NCBI RefSeq assembly: GCF_027474405.1
Contig: NZ_CP114871.1
Location: 2,799,001 to 2,863,000 of the forward strand
Length of the DNA stretch: 64,000 nt
Direction of reading: 5' to 3'
DNA from: Caulobacter sp. NIBR2454
Lineage (GTDB): Bacteria; Pseudomonadota; Alphaproteobacteria; Caulobacterales; Caulobacteraceae
The notes beneath the pieces are model-generated. The model saw only the letters and a program-made list of their open reading frames with translations, was not told where the DNA came from and ran no database searches. Below are positions 12,186-20,757 of this stretch, piece after piece (the first letter of the stretch is position 1; each line of letters opens with the position of its first letter). The position numbers and the translations under genes are program-made.

Positions 12186-12527
12186 ATGACCTATATCGTC
12201 ACCGACCCCTGCATCAAATGTAAGTTCATGGACTGCGTGGAGGTCTGCCCCGTCGATTGTTTCTACGAGGGTGAGAACACCCTGGTGATCAATCCCGACG
12301 AGTGCATCGACTGCGGCGTGTGCGAACCCGAATGCCCAGTGGACGCCATCAAGCCGGACACCGAGGACGATCCCGACGGCAAGTGGCTGCGGATCAATTC
12401 CGACTACGCCAAGGTGTGGCCGAACATCACGGTGAAGGGCACGCCGCCCGCCGACCGTGAAGCGTTCGAACGCGAAACCGGCAAGTTCGAAAAATACTTC
12501 AGCGAAAAGCCGGGCACGGGCTCGTAA
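12186..12527 (+). CDS. fdxA: Seven-iron ferredoxin FdxA
   Basis: A 113-residue ferredoxin of the Azotobacter FdI type. Cys9, Cys17 and Cys50 are in the positions that bind the [3Fe-4S] cluster; Cys21, Cys40, Cys43 and Cys46 bind the [4Fe-4S] cluster; Cys12 and Cys25 are the extra family cysteines. An electron carrier in the cytoplasm, partner unknown. Adjacent to the carD/cdnL gene, an arrangement common in alphaproteobacteria; starvation or redox control of both has been described in some species, but nothing in this sequence proves shared regulation. Confidence 0.95.
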   Translation: MTYIVTDPCIKCKFMDCVEVCPVDCFYEGENTLVINPDECIDCGVCEPECPVDAIKPDTEDDPDGKWLRINSDYAKVWPNITVKGTPPADREAFERETGKFEKYFSEKPGTGS

Positions 12528-12869
12528 CATTCCGTGGGGGCCGAAAGGGCCGCCTTTTGCCCTTTGCGCGTGACGCGCGCACGGGCCTGCGGGCGCAAGC
12601 CTTTCATTGAGCTGAATTTTGTGTTATCGTCAAAACTGACGTGACGGCCCCGCATGCGCGTGCCGCCGATGTCTTTGTCTAGAACAGCCGCTGCATGAAC
12701 GGCGCGCGCCATCGAAGGCGAAGAGTGTCTTAGAACTATTCCGACCGTATCGACCAGCCCCCGCGTTTCCTTTTTCGCGGACGGGGGAAGCTGTGTCGTC
12801 GGTCGGCGGTTCTTTGTGCAGCGACGGCCCGAAGCCCCCCGGCGGCGGGATGATCCAAGAGGACGAGCG
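12528..12869 (+). other. Intergenic region between fdxA and cdnL
   Basis: A 342-base gap without a convincing gene. It begins with a weak terminator-like hairpin (GGCC arms around 12537-12556 followed by TTTT at 12555-12558). It holds a palindrome CGTCA-AAAC-TGACG at 12628-12641, spaced like a CRP/FNR-family site but with a different core, and otherwise GC-rich sequence that probably contains the cdnL promoter. An in-frame ATG at 12816 for the downstream gene is not supported by family length. Confidence 0.5.
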
Positions 12870-13379
12870 ATGAGCAAGAACGGTCTGGATTTCTCGGTTG
12901 GCGATCACGTCGTCTATCCCGCGCACGGCGTTGGCACGGTGCAGGCGGTTGAAACCCAGGAAGTGGCCGGCATGTCGCTTGAGGTCTACGTGATCACTTT
13001 CGACCACGAGAAGATGACCCTGCGCGTACCGACCAAGAAGGCCAAGACGGCCGGCCTGCGTCCGCTGGCCGCCGGCGACACGGTAAGCCAGGCCCTGACC
13101 ACCCTGAAGGGTCGCGCCCGCGTCAAACGCACCATGTGGTCGCGTCGCGCCCAGGAATACGAAGCCAAGATCAATTCCGGCGACCTGATCTCGATCGCCG
13201 AGGTCGTCCGCGACCTGCACCGCGCCGAAAACCAACCGGAACAGTCCTATTCGGAGCGTCAGCTCTACGAATCGGCCCTGGACCGCATGGCTCGTGAAGT
13301 GGCCGCGATCGAACGCATCGACCGCGAAGCCGCCATCGGCCTGCTGACCAAGTCGCTGGTCAAGGCTGTCGCCGCCTAA
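12870..13379 (+). CDS. cdnL: CarD-family transcription regulator CdnL
   Basis: A 169-residue CarD/CdnL protein. The N-terminal Tudor-like RNA-polymerase interaction domain starts F-S-V-G-D-H-V-V-Y-P-A-H-G-V-G, the family signature; the C-terminal helical domain carries W-S-R-R-A-Q-E-Y near residue 90, including the Trp that wedges into the promoter bubble. CdnL binds RNAP beta and stabilises open complexes at rRNA and housekeeping promoters, and in Caulobacter it links growth to metabolism. The start M-S-K-N-G at 12870 matches the family. It ends before a strong terminator, so it is likely monocistronic. Confidence 0.95.
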   Translation: MSKNGLDFSVGDHVVYPAHGVGTVQAVETQEVAGMSLEVYVITFDHEKMTLRVPTKKAKTAGLRPLAAGDTVSQALTTLKGRARVKRTMWSRRAQEYEAKINSGDLISIAEVVRDLHRAENQPEQSYSERQLYESALDRMAREVAAIERIDREAAIGLLTKSLVKAVAA

Positions 13380-13403
13380 ACTGAAAAGCTTCCAGCTTTC
13401 GAA

Positions 13404-13440
13404 ACGCCCGTCGCACCCCGTGCGGCGGGCGTCTTCGTTT
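13404..13440 (+). terminator. Rho-independent terminator of cdnL
   Basis: A 12-bp stem (13404-13415 with 13421-13432, one G-U pair) over a 5-base loop, followed by CTTCGTTT. Confidence 0.8.
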
Positions 13441-13453
13441 CAGGGCTAAGGCG

Positions 13454-14638
13454 TCAGGCCTTAGCTAGGCCCACCGACAGAGGCGCGTCGATCTCGTAGA
13501 TCAGCCCTTCGGGCTCGAAGCGCATGGTCGCCTTGCCAGCCAGCCGCACCGACATGCCGCTCTGGATCAGCCGCGAGCCGAAGCCGCGCTCCTTGGGCGG
13601 GGTCACAGGCGGCCCGCCGCTTTCGCGCCAGGTCAGGTGGAAGCGCTCATCGACCCCTATGCTCCACTCCACATCGACCTGTCCTTCGGCGTCGCTGAAG
13701 GCGCCGTACTTGGCCGCGTTCACCGCCAGCTCATGGAAGGCCATGTGCAGATCCACGGCCGTCTCAGGGCTGAGGCTGATCGGCGGTCCCGAAAGGGTCG
13801 CCCGTCCGCTTTCCGCACCGCCAAACGGCGCCAGGGCCGCCTCCAGGACCTGAAGGATGGACGCCCGCCCCCAGCTTTCCTGGGTCAGCAGTTCATGCGC
13901 ACGCGACAGCGCCATCAAGCGGCGTTCGAACGCTTCGGCGAAGGCCTCGGCGCTGTCGGCGTGTCGCAAGGTCTGGCGGGTGATCGAATGCGCCGCCGCC
14001 AAGGTGTTCTTCATGCGGTGGTCGAGTTCGTGCAGCAGCAGCTCCCGCCGCTCCAGCGCCTCCTGCAGGGACGCCCGCGCCCGCGCGCTCTCGAGCGCCG
14101 CGGCGGTGGCCCGGGCGATCACCTCCAGCTTTGTCACCTCCTCGGCGGTTGGATTGCGCTCCTGCGCCCAATAGGCGCCGATGGCCGCCAGGGGATCGGC
14201 TGGGCGCACCGGGGTCATCACAAGGCTTTTGACGAAGGTCGGCCGATAGGCGTCGTGGGGCACGCGCTCGTCCAGATAGATGTCCGGGATCACCGCCGTC
14301 TTGCGGTTCAGCATCGCCCATCCGGAGATGCAGGCCTCCATCGGAAAACGCCGCCCCTTCCACAGCGGACCGATGGCGTCCTCGTCCAGGTACCAGCACT
14401 GCTCGTCGTCGCGCAGGACGAAGGCCACGCCGTCAGCACCGGAAATCCGCCTCGCGGCCGACCGCACGACTGCGGCGATATCGGCCACAGTCCCGGCCGA
14501 AGCCAGGGCTTCGATGGTCTCGATCAGGGTCAGCAGCGCGCCGTCGATCTGTTGGCCGACGCTCGCGGAATCCACTGTTGCGTAAGGGGTCTGATTCATC
14601 TCGGCCCGCATGTCCGTGCATTCGCCGATGACATGCAA
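13454..14638 (-). CDS. GAF-domain HWE-family sensor histidine kinase
   Basis: A 394-residue soluble kinase. Residues about 45-190 form a GAF domain. The dimerisation box H-E-L-D-H-R-M-K-N-T-L near residue 208 carries the phosphorylated His, and the catalytic domain has N-A-A-K-Y-G-A and the W-R-E-S-G-G-P-P-V segment, whose W-x-E gives the HWE family its name. No membrane segment is visible, so it senses a cytoplasmic signal. No response regulator is adjacent; HWE kinases often act in the general stress or light response. The ATG at 14638 has AAGG six bases upstream; 14611 and 14599 are alternatives. Confidence 0.88.
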   Translation of the reverse strand: MHVIGECTDMRAEMNQTPYATVDSASVGQQIDGALLTLIETIEALASAGTVADIAAVVRSAARRISGADGVAFVLRDDEQCWYLDEDAIGPLWKGRRFPMEACISGWAMLNRKTAVIPDIYLDERVPHDAYRPTFVKSLVMTPVRPADPLAAIGAYWAQERNPTAEEVTKLEVIARATAAALESARARASLQEALERRELLLHELDHRMKNTLAAAHSITRQTLRHADSAEAFAEAFERRLMALSRAHELLTQESWGRASILQVLEAALAPFGGAESGRATLSGPPISLSPETAVDLHMAFHELAVNAAKYGAFSDAEGQVDVEWSIGVDERFHLTWRESGGPPVTPPKERGFGSRLIQSGMSVRLAGKATMRFEPEGLIYEIDAPLSVGLAKA

Positions 14639-14704
14639 GCCCTTGTTTTCGCAGTAAGGTTAAGCTTGTTCCTTTCCGCACGACTTGAGTAGCAAACCCG
14701 CCGC

Positions 14705-16021
14705 CTAGACCTCGTCAGCCGGCAGCGGCGCTTCCTTCGCCGCGGCGAGTTCGCCAGCCCTGGGCCCCTTGGACAGCTCGCTTCGCAGAACGTCCATGTC
14801 GAGCTCGTTTTCCCACCGGGCCACGACCAGGGTCGCCACGCCGTTGCCCACCAGATTGGTCAACGCGCGGCACTCGCTCATGAACCGGTCTACGCCCACC
14901 AGAACCGCCAGGGCGGCGATGGGGATGTCGGGCACCACCGCCAGGGTCGCGGCCAGGGTGATGAAGCCCGCGCCGGTGACTCCGCTGGCGCCCTTGGACG
15001 TCAGCATGGCCACGCCCAGGATGGTGGCCATCTGCCAGATCGACAGGTCGGTATTGGTCGCCTGGGCCAGGAACAGCGTGGCCAAGGTCATGTAGATGTT
15101 GGTGCCATCCAGGTTGAAGCTGTAGCCCGTGGGGATGACCAGCCCGACCACCGGCCGCGACGCGCCCAGGCGCTGCAGCTTCTCCATCATCTGCGGCAGC
15201 ACAGACTCAGACGAGCTGGTGCCCAGGACGATCAGCAGTTCTTCGCGGATATAGGCGATGAACTTCAGGATCGAGAACCCCGCCATCCGCGCGATGACGC
15301 CCAGCACCACCAGGACGAAGACCAGGGCCGTCAGGTAGAAGGTCGCCACCAGGGCGCCCAGCTGCAGCAGGCTGTCCAGCCCGTACTTGCCGATGGTGAA
15401 GCCCATCGCCCCGAACGCCCCCAGAGGCGCCAGCTTCACCACAAGATGGATGATCGAGAAGAACACGCGCGACACGTGCTCCAGCGCCCCGGCGGCCTTC
15501 TCGCCAAAATCGCCCAACCGCGCGCAGGCGAAGCCGACCAGGATCGCCACCAGCAGCACCTGAAGCAGGTTGCCCTCGGCGAAGGCGCCGAAGAAGGTGT
15601 CGGGGATCAGGTGCAGGATGTAGTCGACCAGGCCCTCGCCATGCTTGGCCTTCTCGGCGTAGCCGGCGGCCACGGCCGGATCGATGGCGGCGGGATCGAT
15701 GTTGAAGCCCGCGCCCGGCCGCACCAGTTCGCCGACCACCAGACCGATCACAAGGGCCAGGGTCGAGACGACCTCGAAATAGATCAGCGCCTTGCCGCCC
15801 ACCCGGCCGAACTTCTTCATGTCGCTCATGTGGGCGATGCCGCCCGCCACGGTGCAAAAGATCACGGGCGCCACGACCATCTTGATCAGCTTGATGAACC
15901 CGTCGCCCAGCGGCTTGAGCGCCACGCCCACATCGGGCCAGAACGCGCCGATGGCGATGCCTAGGGCGATGCCGATCAGCACCTGGACGTAGAGCGTCTT
16001 GAGCGGACGCAGCAGATTCAT
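14705..16021 (-). CDS. dctA: C4-dicarboxylate/proton symporter DctA
   Basis: A 438-residue inner-membrane carrier of the dicarboxylate/amino acid:cation symporter (DAACS) family. It starts [11 protein letters not shown] at 16021; the ATG at 16063 would add 14 unlike residues. Family marks: V-V-A-P-V-I-F-C-T near residue 52, the serine-rich re-entrant loop G-T-S-S-S-E near 270, and the N-L-D-G-T motif near 300 in the TM7 ion site. Probably imports succinate, fumarate and malate. No dctBD regulators are adjacent, though the HWE kinase just downstream is on the same strand (gap 66 bases). Confidence 0.93.
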   Translation of the reverse strand: MNLLRPLKTLYVQVLIGIALGIAIGAFWPDVGVALKPLGDGFIKLIKMVVAPVIFCTVAGGIAHMSDMKKFGRVGGKALIYFEVVSTLALVIGLVVGELVRPGAGFNIDPAAIDPAVAAGYAEKAKHGEGLVDYILHLIPDTFFGAFAEGNLLQVLLVAILVGFACARLGDFGEKAAGALEHVSRVFFSIIHLVVKLAPLGAFGAMGFTIGKYGLDSLLQLGALVATFYLTALVFVLVVLGVIARMAGFSILKFIAYIREELLIVLGTSSSESVLPQMMEKLQRLGASRPVVGLVIPTGYSFNLDGTNIYMTLATLFLAQATNTDLSIWQMATILGVAMLTSKGASGVTGAGFITLAATLAVVPDIPIAALAVLVGVDRFMSECRALTNLVGNGVATLVVARWENELDMDVLRSELSKGPRAGELAAAKEAPLPADEV

Positions 16022-16083
16022 GACGCTCCCCAGCGCAGCAGGGTTCGCAAGCCCCCCGAACATGCGCTATCACGCCCGGCGTC

Positions 16084-16160
16084 GGCCCGGTAGCTCAGCC
16101 GGATAGAGCAGAGCTTTCCTAAAGCTAAGGTCGGGGGTTCGAGTCCCTCCCGGGTCGCCA
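16084..16160 (+). tRNA. tRNA-Arg (anticodon CCU)
   Basis: A 77-base cloverleaf including encoded CCA. The acceptor arm GGCCCGG pairs with CCGGGTC, D-stem GCTC/GAGC, anticodon loop TTCCTAA giving CCU, T-loop TTCGAGT between GGGGG and CCCTC. The outermost anticodon-stem pair is a G-A mismatch. It reads the rare codon AGG. tRNA genes are common integration sites; I found no copy of its 3' end in the neighbouring sequence. Confidence 0.97.
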
Positions 16161-16294
16161 CGCCGCTGTCGCGCCAACTCAGGGCTGGCCGATCCTCGTT
16201 GGGTGGCCGCCCGCCTAGCCTCCTAACAACCCGTGCGATGAGGGTGCGCGGTTGGGCGTCCGATTCGCGCGGGGCCTCTGGGGCGGCGAACCGT

Positions 16295-17710
16295 TCAAAC
16301 CAGCGACGTCGCCAGCCCGACAGGCGGCGCTGGTTGTGAGCATACTTCGCCTTCTATGGCGCCGGAGACAGCTCCCGAACCGGAAGCCTTGCCGGTCGGC
16401 GTCACGGCGAGCAGTTCCACGATGCGGGCGGCCACGCTGCGCAGGCTGCGCGGCGAGAAATCGTGGTAGCCGCCACCCACGAGAAACCGCGCGCGGACGA
16501 AGCGTAAGAAGCCGCGGCGACGTTCGGCGTCCGGCGGGACGGTCAGCGCCCGCCGCACTGCGGCTTCGAGATCGCCCCGGCTCCGCGGGGATTCGACAAT
16601 GCCGGGCGCGGTGTAGAAATTGCGACCCAGCGCCACCACGGGTTTGTCGAGTAGCATGGCCTCGAAGCCGACCGTCGAATTTATGGTGACGACGGCCGAA
16701 GCGTTCCCCAGCAGTTCGGCCATCGGCGCGGAGCTGACAAAACACACGCGCGGATAGCGCTTGGGCAGGTGGCGATAGGCCCGTTGCACGAGCGGCAGTT
16801 CATAAGGGTGGAACTTCGCTACCAGACGCAGGCCCGCGTCGATGCGCTCCAAGGCGCTGTCCAGATCACGGACCACAGCCTCAAGGTCGTCGCCATACAG
16901 AGGAGACTGCAGCATAAGTTGCGAGTCGCTTCGCACCTGAAAGGGCAGCACGACATATCGCTCAGGCAACTTGTGCGCCGGAGTGGTCGGTACGCTGAGC
17001 CGGTTGATGAAGGGCAAGGCGCGCCGTTCGGCCCAGAAACTGACGCGGCTCACCAAGCGAGCGTACAGGTTTCGCCGGAGGTCGGGCGGGGGTAGCGGAT
17101 TGAGGTCGCGCATCCTCTCGCCGGATTTGAAGCGGGCGATGTGCGCATCTAGCGCCGTGTCCAACCCGTCGTCGTAGGGGATGTGCGCGGCGCCCGCGTG
17201 CGCCAGTCGGCTCATGGACGACGCGCCGTTGACGCCTTCCAGATCAAGCTGGGTGGTGCCGGGAAAATAGCCATGCTCGGCGTGGATGACGGGTATGCGG
17301 CGCTGCCGCGCCAAGTAGGTGGCCAAGGCCCCGCGCAGATTGGAGCCATTCCAGACAAAGATCGCGCCGACCTTCTCGTTGTCCATGAAGGCCGCCAGTT
17401 CGGCGAGCACGCCGCGCGCCTTGCGAAGCGCCTTTTCGGGCCGCAGGGCCAGTTCCTTTTCGCCGATCGCATGGCGCAGTTCGGCGTCAGAGATGTCGGA
17501 AACAACGGCCTTTGCGGCCCCAGGGCGCGGATGCATCGCCACGCCGGCGTTGCGCATGTAGCTGCGCACGACTGGGCGGCGCGACCAGTAGAGGCTCTCG
17601 ACATCAGGAGCCAGCCAGTTGCGTAACTCCAAAAGGAACGGCGCCTTTCGCAGGCCAGGGTCGATGAAAGCCAGGCGCAGGCGGATCGCCAACTGTTCCA
17701 TGCCGGCCAT
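16295..17710 (-). CDS. Capsule-polysaccharide-type glycosyltransferase
   Basis: A 471-residue protein resembling the Capsule_synth family (KpsS/KpsC-like beta-Kdo transferases). Marks: an N-terminal Rossmann-like region with W-N-G-S-N and H-A-E-H-G-Y-F-P-G-T-T-Q-L-D near residues 119-155, then a second lobe with K-F-H-P-Y-E near 303 and I-N-S-T-V-G-F-E near 344 with a following G-R-N-F-Y motif. Such enzymes add sugar linkers for capsule export. It stands alone, convergent on the tRNA, with no other capsule genes in sight, so it may be an orphan or island remnant. The N-terminal region is less typical. Confidence 0.72.
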   Translation of the reverse strand: MAGMEQLAIRLRLAFIDPGLRKAPFLLELRNWLAPDVESLYWSRRPVVRSYMRNAGVAMHPRPGAAKAVVSDISDAELRHAIGEKELALRPEKALRKARGVLAELAAFMDNEKVGAIFVWNGSNLRGALATYLARQRRIPVIHAEHGYFPGTTQLDLEGVNGASSMSRLAHAGAAHIPYDDGLDTALDAHIARFKSGERMRDLNPLPPPDLRRNLYARLVSRVSFWAERRALPFINRLSVPTTPAHKLPERYVVLPFQVRSDSQLMLQSPLYGDDLEAVVRDLDSALERIDAGLRLVAKFHPYELPLVQRAYRHLPKRYPRVCFVSSAPMAELLGNASAVVTINSTVGFEAMLLDKPVVALGRNFYTAPGIVESPRSRGDLEAAVRRALTVPPDAERRRGFLRFVRARFLVGGGYHDFSPRSLRSVAARIVELLAVTPTGKASGSGAVSGAIEGEVCSQPAPPVGLATSLV

Positions 17711-17885
17711 CTTCGCATCGCCTCAACGCGGTATCGTGAAGCAGCGATGGCGGATTGGTGAACATGGGCGTCGCTTGGCCGCCTCGTCTAGACCCCCCAA
17801 GTCGCCTCGACGCTTGCACCGCACTCGTCGGCTTGCATTCCTGGGCGGTCGCCGTCATTGCGGAGACGGCGGAGCTGGGGTCCCT

Positions 17886-19502
17886 ATGGAAACGATTGGC
17901 GGCAATCTAGCGGAGATGCAGCGCACGCCGCTTGACGCTGCGCATGTCGACGCCATGCGGGCGGTCGGCGCGGGCGCGACGTACGAGGCGGGCGCGCTCG
18001 TCGTGCGGCCGGGCGAGCCGGTCGACCGCTTCATCTATGTCGAGGACGGCGAGATCGAGATCGTCAACTCGTTCACCGGCGAACGCCTCCTTCCCTCGAC
18101 CCTCGGGCCGACGCAGTTCCTCAGCGAAATCTCGTTTCTCAACGGCGGCGCATGGTCGATGCCGATGCGCGCGGTGCGGGACACGCGGGTGCTGGAGGTG
18201 CCGCGCACCGCCATGCTGCGCCTGATGTCGGAAATCCCTGAAATGTCCGACATCATCATCACCGTCATGGCGGCCCGGCGGCGCAAGCTGATAGAGACGG
18301 GGTCGAGCACTCTGGTGCTGATCGGCGAAGAGCGCGACCGCAGCGTGCGCAAGATCGCCGACTTCGCGCACCGCAATCGCCTGCCCTACGCCTCTTATCC
18401 CATCGGCAGCCCCGAAGCGCTGGAGGTCGCCGCCAGTTGCGCCGCGCCCGCGCATGAACCGGCCGTGGTCTTTGGGCCGGGCCAGATTGTCCGCGACCCG
18501 ACGCCCGAAAAAGTGGCTCGGCTGTTGGGCGTCGCCTACGACCTCATCGAGGACGAACCCACCGATGTGCTGATCGTCGGCGGGGGGCCGGCCGGCGTCG
18601 CGGCGGCGGTCTATGCCGGCGCCGAGGGCCTTGGCGCCCTGGTGGTCGAGGACACCGCTATCGGAGGCCAGGCAGGCGCGTCCAGTCGCATCGAGAACTA
18701 CATGGGATTTCCCACCGGCATCTCGGGGGCGGACCTGATCTGGCGCGGTGAGATCCAGGCGATGAAGTTCGGGACGCGGTTCCTGATGCCCCGGCGCGTC
18801 GTCAGCCTCGAGCGCCTGGAGGACGCGCGATACTGCGCCACGCTCGACAACAGCCAGCGGATTCTGGCGGGCGCCGTCGTGGTCGCCACCGGGGTCCAGT
18901 ACAAGCGGTTGCCGATCGAGCGGCTGGTCGAGTTCGAGGGGGATGGCGTCTATTACGCGGCGACCGAGAACGAGGCCCGCTACTGCAAGAGCGCCCCGGC
19001 CGTGGTCATCGGAGGGGGAAACTCAGCCGGTCAAGCGGCCATGTATCTGAGCCGGGCCGCCAGTCACGTCCATCTGATCGTCCGCGGTCCGTCCCTGGCG
19101 GACTCCATGTCGAACTATCTGAGCAGCCGACTGGAAGCCGACCCGCGGATCACGATCGAATACAACGCAGAAGTCGTCGCCCTGCACGGGGACGACAAGC
19201 TGCGGACCTTGAGCATTCGAAGCCGAACGGACCGGAGCCATCGTCAACAGGACGCCTGCGCGCTCTTCGTCATGGTCGGCGCGGAGCCGAACACCGGCTG
19301 GCTGTCCGGGCTCGTCGCCCTCGACCCGGCCGGGTTTGTCCTGACGGGCGACGCCGCCGGGGCCGCCTCGCCCTACGGGACCTCGGAGCCGGGAATCTTC
19401 GCCGTGGGCGATGTTCGCGCGGGCTCGGTCAAACGGGTCGCGTCCGGGGTGGGCGAGGGTTCGGTGGTGATCTCAAACGTCTGGCGGCACCTCAACAGCT
19501 AG
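17886..19502 (+). CDS. Cyclic-nucleotide-binding domain fused to a thioredoxin-reductase-like flavoprotein
   Basis: A 538-residue fusion. Residues about 30-150 form a CRP-type cyclic-nucleotide-binding fold (V-R-P-G-E-P-V-D-R-F-I-Y motif). A linker of about 70 residues follows, partly thioredoxin-like in other members. From about residue 220 comes a TrxR-type oxidoreductase: FAD motif V-G-G-G-P-A-G and NADPH motif I-G-G-G-N-S-A-G, ending in the FAD-closing G-D-V-R-A-G-S-V-K-R. The redox C-x-x-C expected between them is missing; Y-Y-A-A-T-E-N-E occupies that place. It therefore probably does not reduce thioredoxin; a ferredoxin or flavin-linked role is possible. The start at 17886 is set by domain content. 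Confidence 0.85.
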   Translation: METIGGNLAEMQRTPLDAAHVDAMRAVGAGATYEAGALVVRPGEPVDRFIYVEDGEIEIVNSFTGERLLPSTLGPTQFLSEISFLNGGAWSMPMRAVRDTRVLEVPRTAMLRLMSEIPEMSDIIITVMAARRRKLIETGSSTLVLIGEERDRSVRKIADFAHRNRLPYASYPIGSPEALEVAASCAAPAHEPAVVFGPGQIVRDPTPEKVARLLGVAYDLIEDEPTDVLIVGGGPAGVAAAVYAGAEGLGALVVEDTAIGGQAGASSRIENYMGFPTGISGADLIWRGEIQAMKFGTRFLMPRRVVSLERLEDARYCATLDNSQRILAGAVVVATGVQYKRLPIERLVEFEGDGVYYAATENEARYCKSAPAVVIGGGNSAGQAAMYLSRAASHVHLIVRGPSLADSMSNYLSSRLEADPRITIEYNAEVVALHGDDKLRTLSIRSRTDRSHRQQDACALFVMVGAEPNTGWLSGLVALDPAGFVLTGDAAGAASPYGTSEPGIFAVGDVRAGSVKRVASGVGEGSVVISNVWRHLNS

Positions 19503-19509
19503 CGCCCGA

Positions 19510-19956
19510 TCACAGGGGCCGGGAAGCCACGACTTCCGGCAGCAGGGCGGCGCTGTCGGTGAGGATCAGTCCACGCTTGCGAAGACGGTCACAAAGGTCG
19601 GTTCGTTCGCCTCGGTCCAGCATGAGGCCGGCGTCGATCACGATCCGGCCGCCTCTGGCCAACATGCCTAGAACCGCCCCCGTAAGGGCGTCGGCGCTGG
19701 CGCTGTCGGGGCATCCCATGACCAGCAACAGGTCGCAGCGCTGGTCCGCGGAACTGCAGGTGGCGCGCCGGGCCGCCTCCACCCGCTCAAAGCCCCTGCG
19801 CCAAAGATCGACCATCGCCTCGGCCGCCTGCGGTCCCGCCACCGCGACCGCGTCGAGCGGCGTGGTCTGAGCCAGGGCCAGCATACGATCGAGCGGCGAA
19901 GGGCGCGGCAGGCCAAGAAGGAACTGGGCGGCCTGGGCGGCGGACGGAATGGACAT
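19510..19956 (-). CDS. Hypothetical protein with a methyltransferase-like Rossmann core
   Basis: A 148-residue protein I do not recognise. The central and C-terminal parts alternate hydrophobic strands and helices (D-L-L-L-V-M-G and M-L-A-R-G-G-R-I-V-I-D-A) in the manner of the second half of a class I methyltransferase, but no SAM glycine loop is visible. It lies 108 bases downstream of kdpE on the same strand and could be read from the kdp operon. Convergent with the TrxR-like gene, separated by 7 bases. Possibly a decayed or accessory domain protein. Confidence 0.55.
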   Translation of the reverse strand: MSIPSAAQAAQFLLGLPRPSPLDRMLALAQTTPLDAVAVAGPQAAEAMVDLWRRGFERVEAARRATCSSADQRCDLLLVMGCPDSASADALTGAVLGMLARGGRIVIDAGLMLDRGERTDLCDRLRKRGLILTDSAALLPEVVASRPL

Positions 19957-20064
19957 CGACTTGATCCCTGAACGCTCCCTCGCTTGGGAGCGGGATCAGG
20001 ATCGCGCCGCCGTGCGCAAGCGCGCCATTCGGAACCGCCGCCGCCGCATAAGCAGCCCGTAAGC

Positions 20065-20757
20065 TCAGCCCGCCTCGAAGCGGTAGCCGACGCCCGGCTC
20101 GGTCAGGATCATGCGCGGCGTCGACGGCTCGGCCTCCAGCTTCTGACGCAGTTGGCCGATGAACACGCGAAGATACTGGGTGTCGGCCGTGTGGGCCGGC
20201 CCCCAGATGGCGGTGAGGAGATCCTTGTGGGTCAACAGGCGCCCCTGCGCCCGCGCCAGGCGAGCAAGCAGGTCGTATTCCTTGGGCGAGAGCTTCACGA
20301 CCTCCCCGCCGCGCGTGACCCTGTGCTTGTCGAGATCGATCAGGACGTCGCCAGCCTGAATCTGCGTAGGACCGGAATCCGCCTTGCCCGCGTGCCGAAG
20401 CGCGACACGCAATCGCGCCAGCAGCTCGCCCACGCCGAAAGGCTTTTCGACATAGTCATCCGCCCCCTTGTCCAGGGCGTCGATCTTCTCGATCTCGCGG
20501 TCGCGGGCCGAAAGGATGAGGATCGGACCGGCGTAGAAGGCGCGCGCCTTCTCCAGCACCGCCTTGCCGTCCATGTCGGGCAGGCCGAGATCCAGCACCA
20601 CCGCGTCCGGACTCCACAAGGCGATGGCGCGCAAACCCTCCTGCCCGCTTTCGGCCTTCAGCGGTTCGTAGCCGGCGGCCTCCAGAGCAGGGCCCAGGAA
20701 CCGCTGGATCTGCGGTTCGTCGTCGATGACGAGGATGCGCTGGCGCGGACCGGTCAT
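20065..20757 (-). CDS. kdpE: Response regulator KdpE
   Basis: A 230-residue OmpR-type response regulator. The receiver domain has the acidic pair D-D-E near residue 12 and the phosphoacceptor Asp in L-D-L-G-L-P-D-M-D-G near residue 56; the C-terminal winged helix carries L-S-P-K-E-Y-D-L-L. It activates kdp transcription when phosphorylated by KdpD under potassium limitation. The start overlaps the kdpD stop by 4 bases. Confidence 0.96.
   Translation of the reverse strand: MTGPRQRILVIDDEPQIQRFLGPALEAAGYEPLKAESGQEGLRAIALWSPDAVVLDLGLPDMDGKAVLEKARAFYAGPILILSARDREIEKIDALDKGADDYVEKPFGVGELLARLRVALRHAGKADSGPTQIQAGDVLIDLDKHRVTRGGEVVKLSPKEYDLLARLARAQGRLLTHKDLLTAIWGPAHTADTQYLRVFIGQLRQKLEAEPSTPRMILTEPGVGYRFEAG

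Noticed and set aside
16084..17710. Genomic island inserted at tRNA-Arg
   Set aside because: No integrase, no duplicated tRNA end and no clear base-composition change nearby.
17619..17885. Upstream in-frame extension of the CNB/TrxR fusion
   Set aside because: It would overlap the divergent capsule-type gene and adds an Arg-rich, domain-free segment.
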